Positions 13,001-41,853 of a stretch of 64,000 nucleotides of DNA are shown in pieces; within the stretch, counting starts at the first letter, position 1; each line of letters begins with the position of its first letter. The stretch is from Lepturacanthus savala (Eukaryota; Chordata; Actinopteri; Scombriformes; Trichiuridae). The stretch is from contig CM060467.1 in the NCBI GenBank assembly GCA_030544235.1, positions 5,339,001 to 5,403,000 of the forward strand. The letters run 5' to 3'. The position numbers and the translations under genes are program-made. The notes below the pieces were generated by a model. It was not told the origin of the DNA. It did not search any database and worked only from the letters and a program-made list of their open reading frames with translations.

Positions 13001-16000
13001 GGTTTGAGCAGGAAAGAAGTTGTTTAAGATATCTATGAAAAAATGCAGCAACAAATATTGATGAATGATGATTTCATAGAAGTTTGTTTGTGTGTGGACA
13101 TTTTTGTCACAAAGGTGCTGAAAGGGGGCAAAATTTGTTCCAAGAGTACATAAGACATGTAAGAGTAAAAGGAGTAAATGGATTTTTTAAAAATCAACTA
13201 AATATAAGAGATTCTGCAAAATATCAGGACAAAAGCTGATGAAAAATGATGAACAAATAAAAAAAAAAAAGTTGACAAAAATGTCCGAGGAGGATGTGAT
13301 GGTTAAATTGATTTAATAGGTATGAGTTCATCATTAAGCGCATGAGATAATAAAGCCATTGTTTAGGCGGATAGATGTATAAATAACGATTGAGTTCAAT
13401 CCATTCAATTACTCAGTTAGCGAGCTGTCTCCACTGAGCTTCAGTGTGTGGATTGTTCTCCGCTGTCCCATAGACACTCCATAAAACACTCTGAATGAAT
13501 GATGTGTTTGTGTGAAGGGTTGGAACATGTGTGTGTGGGTCCGTGGGCGGGTGGATGGTAACACTGGGCTGGAGAAGGTCCCCTCGCTAGCTCTTTGAGA
13601 GCACAGGGGGCTCTTACACATATACATGTACACGCGTGTGCAGACATGAGCATGCAAAGGCTCAGACACACACGTTGAGGGTGTAATCTGGTGGTGATTA
13701 TTGCAAACAAGGCCATGTTGTGTTGTATTGACAGACGGTTCAGTCTCTCTACCGTGTATCTGGTTTAAATTATCGCCATAATCTCGCAGACTTTCAGACT
13801 CTCTCCATACAGGGAAAGGAAAGGTCACGGCCACATTCGGATACCACGTGAAGAACGTGAACAGCGAATTTTGGAGCATTGATTTATTACCCTGTTTTGG
13901 TTTCCATTGTGGTGGTAGGTCACTCAATGGATTGGTCTTCATTGTTTTCTTGTGTAACTATATGACAGACCGTTGTCTTGTTTCTAAATATTTTATGGGA
14001 AATCAAATTACTTATAACAAAAGAGAATGATAGGGGTGGACTTCCCCTTAGTAACCAAAGTGTCATCATTTTGTCAAGTTCAGTAAAGATCATATTTGAC
14101 CTGTGGAAGGTCAATATGTATCTGTAACATGGTGACTACCCATATGCCGTATGAAGACTGATATTTGACATTCTCCCCCATCAGAATTCTGTAACCCTAT
14201 CTTCTCATTGCCCTATTTAATAATAAAAACAACATAAATTCTAATGTTTAAATGGAATAGCTGATTATATTTTTGTAATGTTGGTTACTTGTCAGCATTT
14301 TCACATTCATATTTGACTGAGCATCAGTATGAATGTTTTTTTTTTTTTTTTTTTTAACTTTGTATCTTGTATAATTCTTTGGAGGGTGCTCAAAATGTGG
14401 TAGTATAATAAGGGAAAATCAGAAAATGAATTCCTTACCAAGACAAATGTTTGTGTAAAGGTGTCACCTCTCAAAAACTTTAATTTCTGCAAGTCCTGCA
14501 GCAAAGTTCTTAAAAATCTGGTAAGTTATGTTAAGATATATTGGGGATATTGTCCATGTCTTATGGTTTCAAGGCAACATGCAAACTGAATCGTTTCATA
14601 CATATTCTAGCAAAAGGTTGTACATATACCTTCTCCACTCTCCCAACTTAAATTACAAGTAAAACATGCAGAGAGAATTCTGCATGCATGTTGCATGTTA
14701 TTTTCAATAGTTACCTGGTTACCTGGATACCTGGTTAATTTCCCCGTATTGCTGATAGGTGCACATAAAACGTGACTTGTGAATATCTGCCACATCCACA
14801 TTGTAAAAGTGACACAGAGTGTTGTGATTTAAACTGAATGTGAGAGTGATGCTGGTCCAGTTTCACTCTGGCTTTAATCTTGCGTACAATACAAGCATGA
14901 CTCAGATCCTGTGACTCAGACCTTGGTTTATTCCTTTTTTATTGTGTTCAGTTATTGCAGTGGGAGTATGAACCTCTGGCTTCCTCCCCGTAAATCATTA
15001 ACTGCAGTACCAGACTTTTTACACATTCTTATTTTATGCTGAGGTGACACACTTTTATCCAAAAAAAAAAATCAGAAGAAATGTAATGGGTTGGTGTTTT
15101 CTGTATTGAATAGATTGAATTTTGAATATTTTGCAGTTATCATTATCACCAATGCTCAGTTCTACATGCTACAAATAAGGATGGAAGTGAATTAAGTTCA
15201 TTAGTAGAAGTCCAAGTAAATCCTTTCTGTCCATCCGTCTGTGGAATGTGTGTCAGACCTGAAAGGAAGATTAGAGAAAAAAATGGGGCACCAGAGCCCA
15301 GAAAAGAGCAAGAATCAGCTCTAGGGTAATCTATTCTCTCTCACTGTGTCTCTTTATGGTCATTTTATGATATACTTATTCCCCTTTTCATTGGCTGTAA
15401 TAGACTCAAATTCTGGTGAGCAGATTCATAGGTACTGTTTAGCTTTTTATAATACTGTGTAGGACAATGTACAGGCCCTGGCTGTCAATGAAGGCCCATA
15501 TTTCCAGTTCACTTGTTCTTTTAGAGGATAATTATTTGTCTTTATCCTTCAATGCTGGAGCAAACATGCTTTTTTTTTTATTTTTTTGGTTATTTTGAAT
15601 TGTCCAAAAGTTAGTTGACCTTAGATTTAACCTCCCACCAGTAATTGATTTAGCTGCATTTGTTTAACCCAGACCGGGGAGAAATTGGACATTTTGCCTA
15701 AATATACACTGTCCATCATTCTACCCTAATTTCAAATTGAGGTTTTGGTGTCACGAACTAACCAACTTCCTGAAAGAGCAGCTCTATATTCCAAGTGATG
15801 ACCACATGTTAACTACCAGATCCTGTAGAGTCATGACATCAAATGTGATGGATGCACCAGGGCACTGTGAAAATAATCAATTGCCCATTTTTAGCAGGCT
15901 AACCCGCATTTAAAAATCCTGCATATACATGCTAATTTTGGTGCAAAAGGGGTATATGTGAGGACCTTTATGGAGCAGGGAACAATGCAGTTTATTTGTT

Positions 16001-19000
16001 TGAACACAATGAAACATTTCTCTGTCTTTAGTGGTGATGACATATGCGTGGGTGCACCAAAATGCTGTATTTCCATTATGTACTTTCCCACGAGATGATC
16101 TCCATTTCTCTTTGAGCTTTTATTTTTGTCTTGACTTTGACCGTTCATTGAACTGGCCAACTGCTTACTGAGTGGATTAACTCAGGCACCATGTTAACAT
16201 TATGGTACAGCATCTAGGGAGACATCAGAGACAAATGGTGGGAGCAGAGAATTTAACCAGCAGAGAGTAATGAGAAAGGGGGAAAGCTAAACTGAACGCT
16301 GAACAATTGGAGTGTACGACATAGAAGTTGGTCTGAGACGCCAGCTTAAAAGAAGAAATCAGAGAAATGAATACAGCACAATTACTGAAACGGGTGATGA
16401 AATTCCTCTATGACCTACATTTGTGTTGCAATTTGCATCTGAAGCTGTGTGAATTCTAGCAATCACATTCCACCATACTGTTCTGTCTCCAGGCAGAAGT
16501 GGCATGCTGTTTTAAGTCCTCTGACAAGAATCCTTGCTTTAATCTTTCATGTTTAGGTAATTGTTTAAAAATGCATGCTTGGCAAACTCTTCAACATTAC
16601 AGTGTTGGCTATCTGTTTAAATAATAGGCTTTTTTCCATGCATATTTGAGAACAAATGCAGGAATTGTACCTCCATTTAAATGCATAATCCCCTAATTTT
16701 AGCGAAGAAATGGTAATTGAACAAGGAAGGAATTGATATTAAGGGAAAAATCACTCATTTGAATCTAGTTTCCTCTCATGTAATTCCTTCAGTAAGTGAA
16801 ACACCTGCTCACTTAGACTGAGGACAGGTAACTGACTCAGCCAGTTGAGAATGAGTCAACTGTTTGGACATAAAACACTCCTTATTTGATTTAGCTGTAT
16901 GAGTAGGATGACTCAAAACCAGGGGACTATATCTATAAAAATGGCTACGAATCTCACACTGTGAATGTGATGTGAATATCCTAAAAAATCCTTAAAACTG
17001 AAATACATTTTGCTGTAAACGAGAACTGGATGTGCTGCAAACGTGTGAGATAAGAAATAACTCACCACACACCATGCAGTGTGACAGGAAAAAGGATGGT
17101 GGCATTTTGTAGACAAGAGCAATTCATTCTTATCTTAATTGGTTCCAATCTATTGCTTTAGTGTCCATTCATACCACGGTGCTGCAAGACAGAAATGGAG
17201 AATGAAGGGAAGAATAACAGGAGGGAGGGAGGTCAAGCTACAGTAGCTCGGTAAGCATCCAAATGAGAGCACAGAAAGCAACGGATGCATTTGTCTGCTA
17301 TCTTTTCTTGTTTGTCTGTGGTCCCGAGACCTCGTTAGCATTCACACTGCAGAATCACACCAAGGTGGCATACTGTCCATCTCAAATTTGTTCTCATTCT
17401 CATCTATACTCTCTCCTCCCCCATTTTTATCTTTAGGTCTCCTCACTCCTTCACAGTTCAGTCCTCAACATCATTAACTTGACTTATATTCACATTTTGT
17501 CTTCATTTGATCTACTTCCTTAAACATTATTAATTAGATAAAATTCACTTTTATTGCTGTTTACACACCCTTTTCTCTCTGTTAACACTTGTTTTTATAA
17601 GGCACTTTTTCATGTGCCTATTTTCCAGTAATTACTGTGAAACTTTATAAAATGTTAAACAGCGTTCGTTTCTATTCGGGCTGCAGCAATGCAGTGTCAC
17701 ACAGTATATAGTGTCCATCCTGGCATCTTGGTGTGTGCTGTAATTTAAATGTTTTGGTCTACTGTTTCCTGTATGTTTAGTCTAGGTCCACATCTTTGAA
17801 AACACCTCCAACTCACCTCTGCAGACTTTGCATACACGTCATTTGTCCCTGTAATGAATCTTTCCACCGCTTGTACTTTCCACAACTGATGTGGAGATAA
17901 CAGAATATGACGGAGTTGTGCAGAAGGGTAGTGAACATGGTGAAAGAGGACAATTGAATTGAAATGTGGAGAAAAAAAAGATTGATCGGATGAAAAAAGT
18001 AGAAGGAATCGGTGGGGCAGATGAAGAGGCAAAGAAGAAACTCATTCAGTGCAGAAAAGGAGAGGATACACAAGCACAAGAGGAGAAGGAGGAGGAGAGA
18101 GGCGAGGAGATAGAGGCAGATGCAGCCTTCAGGATTGGAGAGTAATGGAAAAGAGCGAAGGGCAATGGGAATCTTCTGCATTACTATTCAGGATGCATTT
18201 CACTGCATTGCAGTGGCACACTGACACACATTTACAACTACAGATTACAACCTGTTGGTGTACTGTACTTTGAAATAAAAATATTAGGGATATCTTTGCA
18301 GTCATTAGTATAATCCTCTGCGTTGTCAGCTCATAGTCCATGTTGAGGATCATTGTTGCTAAGATACAGATCATCTGATATCTGATTATAGACTCTCAGG
18401 CATCAGCATGCTGTTGTTTTGGTGCCTCATTTGACTATGATTCAAACCACTCACATACAGTATCACAGGTTCAAATGACGCTGTCCTTCCTTATGCCTCC
18501 TGTCAGTATTTGCAGTGTTTACAGTGGAATGTGGTTAAGTAACTTACACCAGTTAGCAGTAAATAGTTCACACTGCTGTACGTCTTTTTTATGAGCTGCT
18601 GTACCTTCATGCCGGTCGGGTCAGGGGCTGAGTGGGGAAACTTCTGTCATACATGTGCTGACGCTGCAAAGTCGGTACAGGCTCTGTTTTTTATGACTAA
18701 TGTTTTATCTGCACAGCGCTGATATTTACACTGGCTACATCACTAAATCAAACCAGATGATGCTCAACTGATTGTTACAACACACACATTTTTAAAACAA
18801 GGTGCCGTTGAGATTTCACCATAAAAGTCTTTAATTTTGGGAGTGCTGTGGAAGTCTGGTAGTAACGGCGTTCGCCACGAGTCCCTGGTTTGAGTCCATA
18901 CGGAGAGTTTTTTTAAAAAGTTAAACCTCCCCTTTGTTAACTGTCAGTTGCCGATTAAAGGCAAAAATCGTTAAGAAACGTCATGAATTGTGAGACATCT

Positions 19001-19129
19001 GTAATCACTATAAGGCAAAATCAACCAAGTTCGCACTGATATTATTGCTGTTATGTTACAGTCTGTTTTTTACCTCTGTACATCCTTCAAATAGCCTACG
19101 GGTGTGTAGTTGATGTACATGTTCAGAAT

Positions 19130-19640
19130 ACAGTACAGCAGTTCTCTAAGGTAAAATCATCCGACTTCGACATCCAACATTCGTAGATACGAACAACCAC
19201 TGACTGATGTCCATACATGTTCAAAAAATGTTGATAAAGCAAAGGCTACTGCTAATGGTAGTGACAAAAAGCATAATGCATGTGATGATAGTGGCAGCAG
19301 TGAGAAACGCCAGGAAATCTCCATGGAAATGAAAGTTGACTGTGGTGAGGAGATGGCTAATGTGGCACGTGCCTACGGTATGAATCAGCCAACGATCGGA
19401 ACAATTTACAATGGAAAAGACTGCATAATGGAACATGTGATGGAACATCTTTTTATTATATACTGTATAATCATGTTTATGTGTCTGGTAAGTCTTAGGG
19501 AATATTACTTTCTTATTTTGAGTAGTAATGGTATTTAAATGACCTCATAGATTGAAATTTAATATATAAGGACTCAGGATCAATTTATCTAACCAACAGC
19601 CTCTCTGAACCTATTGTGTTGGTAAGTTGGGCACCGTCTA
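19130..19640 (+). mobile_element. Internally deleted Tigger-like (TcMar) DNA transposon
   Basis: The left part has CCGACTTCGACATCCAACAT and GATACGAACAAC, and the right part GAACCTATTGTGTTGGTAAG then TTGGGCACC. Both resemble the CGACTTACGAAC-type ends of Tigger elements. Between them, 19317-19441 reads EISMEMKVDCGEEMANVARA, then YGMNQPTIGTIYNGKDCIME and HV. That is the N-terminal psq/CENP-B-type helix-turn-helix of Tigger transposases. The catalytic part is missing, so this is a dead fragment of about 510 bp. Confidence 0.75.
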
Positions 19641-19888
19641 TATATGGAAATGGTCTCCATCATTTTGAGGAAAAAAAATCTCTTCAGTTTTCTCTCAACT
19701 CCTCTCTCTTCTTCTTTCCATCCTTCTCCCTTCTCCAGTCTTTGGATAACAGCTGTTGGGAGCTCTAGTCAGACAGTCCTGTGTTTTTTGTGTGTCAGCA
19801 TTGGTCACGCTGCAGCAGGTGCGTGTGTTTGATCGCCCACGCGTTTGCATGTGTCGGTGCCCATTTGAGGCCAGACTTGCTGACTGTC

Positions 19889-19928
19889 GTGTGTGTGTGT
19901 GTGTGTGTGTGTGTTTGTGTGTGTGTGG
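19889..19928. repeat. (TG)n microsatellite
   Basis: About 19 TG units with a single TTTG interruption. Confidence 0.95.
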
Positions 19929-21396
19929 GTAGACCGGGTAAGACAGACGAGCTGACTCTCTGTCAACAGCTATTGATGAATTAAGAGGTAAATTTCTCTC
20001 CCAAGGAAGCCAGGACAAGTAATAGAGCAGACTATTATAAGTACTTGACCTTGTGGAGCATACAGATCAATATCCACTCGTCTCTCCTCACTTAACCCCT
20101 TCAACTAGTATGACTAGCTTAGCAAACTTTTGAGTGATTGATCAGTAATTTCACTCGTTATTATATTCATCACTTTAGAATTTAGCAGAACTCGTTGCAG
20201 TCAGCGTTGCAGTTAGTTTACAGCTTACTAAGAAATATAATTGTAGACTTACAGTAAGCTACCAGACTGACAGAGCAGACAAATAAATCAATGAATGAAA
20301 TGCTAGCCTGCATCTGTGCCATGTGGGTGGCTCCATCTGGGCATTGCAACTGTTCAGCTAGGAGAGAGTGTGTGTGTCTGTGTGTGTGTTGTGTTTGTGT
20401 GTGCGGGGGGACAAGAGAGAGATATACATTTACAAAGATTTCACTGGAATGCAAAGTAGTCATTACAAGTACTGTAAAAATTCAATTTATTATCCTTGTT
20501 GTAAGAGATACTATACTATGTGTGAAAAACACCACCTTTGTTCGACTGGAGGACAACACAAAGAGGAATAGATTTTAGATTTTGCCAGCCTGTGTAGACG
20601 TTGCCCTAGCGTTTCCTCCAGCTCTCTAATTAGCTAGTGAACAGATCTCCTTACCTCTGTCCAGCTGGGCGAGTGTGTGTGCATGTGTGTGTGTATCCAG
20701 CTGTATGGTCTCCAGTCTCTTATCAGTGTAACCACTGGCCCATAGTTAACAGCAACCATCTGGTGCCCATACAGAGTTGGGTTTAGCTAGCCAGCCTCTC
20801 TGATCTACATGTCAAAACTATCCCAGGCTAAATTGCTTTCTCCATCCCCCCCCCCCCTTTCTCAAAAAATGCTTCTCTTTATTTGCCTCTTCTGTGTTTA
20901 GTGTGAACATGGAAACCTAAAAGTCATATTTCAAAAAACAAAGTACCACTTTGAGATTTTATGACAGGTATAGGCCACAGGCTAGTAGAAGAAACATGAT
21001 CGTACAGTATCACATTGCTGTTGTTATATTGGTTTCCTGCTGTATTGATTCCTAATTCATGGTTTCACATTGCGTCAAATCTGTCACATTCTCAGCCGGA
21101 AAGGTAAGCCTCTTATATAAATACAGACAAAGGAAGAAGTTATGTTCTTCCAACTTTACTTCATCCTACAGATGGGAAAAATTGTCTAGCAAGCTGTTTT
21201 AGCAAATGACTATATTGCAAGGTACGCCCAGCCAAAGTGGTCTATAGAGACTAACTATCATAATTACAGCTAATGATAATAACACTTCAATTAGGCTAAA
21301 TGATGAGTGCATTTATTGCATATTTCCAGTATATTTATACATTAATACATTAGCCTTTTATCTAAAAGTACTGTTTTTCAAAGGATTTCTTACAAA

Positions 21397-21415
21397 GTGT
21401 GCATGTGCGCGCGCC

Positions 21416-21462
<47 letters not shown>
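21397..21462. repeat. Alternating purine-pyrimidine tract, GTGCGCGCGC/(CA)n
   Basis: TGTGCATGTGCGCGCGCCCA is followed by CACACGCGCGCACACAC and about 17 more CA units. It is the only long CG/CA alternating run in the window outside 50887-50932. Confidence 0.93.
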
Positions 21463-21463
<1 letters not shown>

Positions 21464-21597
21464 CAGCACAGTGTGACATTCCAAAGACACACACACACAC
21501 ACTGAGAGAAAACTGTCAGTCTGTGTTCACCTCTGTAACAAATGTCCCTTTAGACTCACACTGCACTAGTTCCCATAGCTGAAATATCAGGAATGAT

Positions 21598-21622
21598 ACA
21601 CACACACACACACACACACACA
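21598..21622. repeat. (CA)n microsatellite next to a duplicated 48-bp segment
   Basis: About 12 CA units. The 48 bp that follow (21622-21669) recur at 25411-25458, also directly after a (CA)n tract. Confidence 0.92.
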
Positions 21623-22715
21623 GATACATCTTGGAAGACTGGCACGATTGGATAATGATTGACAGACATCAGTCTGGCCTGGCTGTGAGGAGCTTGTTTT
21701 GTATGCATGTGTGTGTGGTGGGGTCGACTGGAGCTGCCAATTCAGTTATTTATATCCAGGGGTCACACAGTGTTAGACTGGGTAGATCATATGTTGTTTG
21801 TTTGCAGCCGGATCAGCCTGATATTGACATTTAATCAGCATCCTAATATTTAACTCGTCTCACAACATGTCATGTGTGAACCTGTAATGAATCATATGGT
21901 TTAATGTGTAGTCTATCTAACACGCTTGTTTTGGCACCTGTGCACATTGTCCCAGCAGATTTAGTTTTTCTTATATGTCTCATATCAAATCTGGAAGCAC
22001 GGGTGTGGCGGCGGTGAATGAATCATCGACCAGCCGAACCCTTCCCTTGACAGCGTCGGCTAGAGCTGTTCAGCAACTTTGTGATGAAAAGCTCTTGCCA
22101 GCACTAACTTTTTTTTTGTTGTTGGCCTTGTGGCCTTTCTGTGGCACTGCGGCATCTATCAGCCACACCTCCTAGAATAACAAGCAGTCATAGTGGAGGA
22201 AATGTGGGATGGATGGATGGATAAGATGACTAAACAAGTCAACCCAGGAATGAATAACCATTATGGTGTTGTATAACAGAAAGGTCTTTTATGGCACGAA
22301 GTAGCCACACCCTTTGCAATAACACGTGCACGGAGTAAGAGAGGAATATATGAATGAATGAATGGAGGGAAAACATTGAGGCCACAATGGGCTCAGTGGG
22401 ACTGACATCCAATTATAGGTTGTTGAAAGGTATCGGAAGGTTGTAATTTACAGACAAAACTGTTGACATCAATATCCTGCATCCATTTAACTAGTTTTAA
22501 TTCTGTGTATAAAAGAACACTATGAATCCCCTTAAAATGTCCTCACACATTATACTTGTGGATTCTGAAATGTGGTCATCACATGCTCAAGCCAGCGCTT
22601 TTCATGGTTGGTGTCCCTCACTATGTTACTGTTTAGTGACTATAATAACAGAATTTTTACTGAAAATATGTGAAACCACAATTTATCCAGTTAAGCTCCA
22701 GGCCTATTTTTCAGC

Positions 22716-23120
22716 TTTCCTGCTATAACTGATAATAAATATGGAATATCTTTACAACCACAAAGGTTATGTCCTTAAACCTGGTTTTAAAATAAATCTA
22801 CAACATGTGAGGTGTCTATAGAAGTGTCAGGATCAATTTATATCAAGTTACAGTAACAGAGCAAATATAGATATATTATACAATATTGAAAAAAAATCAA
22901 AAAATTGTTTTACTATAGAAAAATGTTATATAAAACTTTAAAGAAACCCAAACTGACCCAAATCAGAAAAGACGATCACAGACCAAACTGAGGATCATTA
23001 CAGAACATGGAGAATTCTAAAAGATGTTTAAAAAGGACACTATAAAGGATCAAATTAAATAATCACACAAGCAGCTAGAATCTAAATTAAATATCAAAAT
23101 AGTGATTAGTTGCAGCCCTA
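22716..23120. repeat. Interspersed repeat, copy 1 of 3
   Basis: Shares long blocks with 56923-57262 and 57343-57555: ATAATAAATATGGAATATCT, CTACAACCACAAAGGTTATG, ACAGAGCAAATATAG, AACTGACCCAAA, GAGGATCATTA and AGATGTTTAAAAAGGA. It ends with GATTAGTTGCAGCCCTA, the inverse of a common fish MITE terminus. Family name unknown to me. Confidence 0.7.
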
Positions 23121-24223
23121 CTACTGATTTAATATTAAACTATTTTCTTATTCAATTCATGATGCGGATATTAGTGGATTATAGAAGTTTAAGTTTATTT
23201 TATTCTTAATCATCCAAAGACCATGCATGAGCATTGTATGTGTGTGTGAATGAGTGAGTGGCAGTTCTGTGTGTGAGTCTCTGCATGCAGCATGGACTGC
23301 GTTGACAGCAGAATGGCTTGCTCTGTTGGAGGGGATTCACACTTCACATTGTATCATCACAATTAAAGTGTCTTCAACACAAACTCACTGACACTACCAC
23401 ACACACACATGCACACACACACACAAACTGAATATCACTCTGTTTCTGATGCGGCCAACAGCATGTCACACACAGTTTCATACATGATCTGGCTGCCCCC
23501 ACCTTTTCTTTCTCTCTTTCACAGGCATACAACACATGAAGACACACACACACACACATTAGTGCCTTGGCCCCACAGAGAAATTGGCTCGTCACACTGT
23601 GCAGTCTGACAATAGTTCTGTCAATCAGCGTCAAGTTGCTGCTTAGTTGTCCAGCCTGAGTTCTTCCTGTGGACAGCTAGTTAGGCTGTGTGAAGGAAAC
23701 TGACATCAGCCTCAAACACATCTACAAGACTCCAGCTCTGACTCCCCATCACTTTTCTTGACCTGAATATGTGTGCAATACTTAACCAGTGTTTGTTCCA
23801 TTGCATATTTTAAAAGATTGGATGTAAAATATGTATTTATATTTTAACTATGCTCTTGCTTTTTGATACAACACCCACAACCCACAGTAGAAAATATGAA
23901 ATGTTTTTGGGTGCAGACATCACACCACTTAATTTTATTCCACAACACTCATCAGTGACTCTGACTGCTGTTTTCATGACCATATTATTAAATACGTAAG
24001 GCAAAAGTTATCCAAGAGCAAGCACAGTGGAAATGAATAAGTAGAAAATATAAATATCCGTTTCAAGAGTCCATGTGTGCATTTTAGCTCTGTGCTAAAT
24101 GAGTTTCTTCAGTGACCTACATAATAAGAGAAGAGGTTCTGCTAAATGTTATAACTTCAGGCATGAAGTCATGTTATTTTAATTAAAACAGTTGCAGTTG
24201 TTAAGCTGTTCAATGTAAATTCA

Positions 24224-24240
24224 TATATATATATATATAT
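24224..24240. repeat. Short (TA)n tract
   Basis: About eight TA units, about 400 bp before the first mtss1 exon in the window. Confidence 0.85.
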
Positions 24241-24336
24241 CATCCATCCCCATTTATTTCTCTCAAATAATAGGAAACACAGTCCTTGCATTCTGTCATT
24301 GATTTACATATGAATGGAATTATAGTGAAAATAAAT

Positions 24337-24425
24337 TATTCTCCCCTTTTCCGGGGACCCATTGGCCCCCTTAAGACCCCTGGGGCAGGGTCCCCCAGAC
24401 TCCCACTTTGAGAACCAATGATCTA
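24337..24425 (-). mobile_element. hAT (Charlie-like) transposon end, inverted
   Basis: Read on the - strand it gives CATTGGTTCTCAAAGTGGGA, then GTCTGGGGGACCCTG. This is the familiar CAGTGGTTCTCAAA-type end of hAT elements. The rest is GC-rich, unlike the surrounding AT-rich intron. Only a fragment is present. Confidence 0.65.
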
Positions 24426-24634
24426 AATCACTGTGAAATTGGTCCTCCAGATTTCCTTTCCTACTTCTTGTCTGTCTCAGCCATCTTCCTACTGTCAAAA
24501 CTGTTGTTGTGCTATTATATTCCACAAAGAATAGTTTCACATGGCTGATTTTCTGTATGTCTTGACCTGTGAAATGAATGATTTTAACAATCCTCGCACT
24601 AAAAGCTCATGTCCTCTTTATTTATGTCTTTCAG

Positions 24635-40750
<16,116 letters not shown>

Positions 40751-41830
40751 TGAGAACACAAAATGCAAGACGAGGGTCATAAGAGACGTGAGCTCATGGC
40801 GTGGATGTGAGGCTCCCCCCCTCCATTGTATTTGTAAATGGGGTCAGAGGCTTTAGAAACATGCGTTTACAGAATCATGAGGCTTCTTTAGTAATATAAG
40901 AAGTTGTTTTCACCGATTTTACACAGTTCTCATTCTGTAAATGTTCACTTTTGAGGATGTCTCACTACAGACGCCCAAGATTCAGAGAGGGAAATATATG
41001 CTATTGTCCAGGTGTTGGGTACCAACCAAGCATTTGAACACTAAGATCACTTATCACATTTGCCTAAAAAAGTATGGTAAGCTAGTTAAAAAAAAATTAG
41101 AGCCAAAGTGGATCACAGCCCCCCTCCTGGTATATCCTTATATGGTAAGTTGAGTCACAAAGACTGGAACGGATTTCTTGCTTAAGTCCTAGAATCCAGG
41201 ATTTAAAATTTTATTTTTAAAATTTTAATTTGGATTTTGTCAAATCTGAGTCCTCAGCTATGTAATTAAAGTGTAAAACATAAGGATCTTTTTGTTAATA
41301 GATATTAAGAGAAGGAAAGAGCAGGTTCATACCACAGTATATTAAGTTCTTTTAGAGGAGTATTCAGCATTCTCCTTGAATCAGAAGGACAGTATGATAA
41401 CCTTCTCTCAGTGTAAAATAAACACTGTGTACTATACATGTAAACATTTGCTCTTCAGGGAGCATTCTACCATCGTGGGACGAATAAGCGTTTGAACTGC
41501 TGAGAGAGACGCAAAAACCAATACAAATATCTACATCTTCAGGTACACTAGGAGGTAATGGCTCAGCCTGCCAGCTGTAGATCGCACCATGTGGCTACTC
41601 CCTCCTGAGCTTAATGGATGCCCGAAAAGCTGCTGTGATGTCACAGCTATCTTCCATCCATGATAATTCAATGGTTTGAGTCACTCTGTGCAGAAACATG
41701 AACAATAAAGAGCTTCTTCTACGAAGGCAAAGATACAGACCGGGTCACAGCACGAGGTTCATCAAAGAAGACCACAGCATCACACGGGTGATGCCCTGAT
41801 ATAAAGAGACACTACATGTTAGCTTCTTTT

Positions 41831-41853
41831 TGTGTGTGTGTGTGTGTGTGTGT
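41831..41853. repeat. (TG)n microsatellite in the mtss1 3' region
   Basis: About 11 TG units, about 1.1 kb after the stop codon. Confidence 0.93.

Larger units (their letters stand above)
1..24634 (+). other. mtss1 upstream intron (5' partial)
   Basis: From the left edge to the acceptor at 24634 I found no exon matching the upstream MTSS1 sequence (human SYPVWEDF and AFLDAFQKVADMATNT). This is therefore read as one intron at least 24.6 kb long. The open reading frames within it are short, mostly microsatellite-driven or unrelated to known domains. Apart from the repeats listed separately, nothing is seen. Long stretches such as 9400-12000, 14000-17500 and 18400-19100 hold only AT-rich unique DNA. 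Confidence 0.75.

Noticed and set aside
17745..18181. Several overlapping Leu/Ser-rich antisense frames, membrane-protein-like
   Set aside because: They arise from a purine-rich stretch (AGGAGAAGGAGGAGGAGAGA on the + strand) and match no family I know.
18840..18910. tRNA-like box B (GGTTTGAGTCC) with a weak upstream box A
   Set aside because: No cloverleaf can be drawn. At best a remnant of a tRNA-derived SINE, too degraded to annotate.
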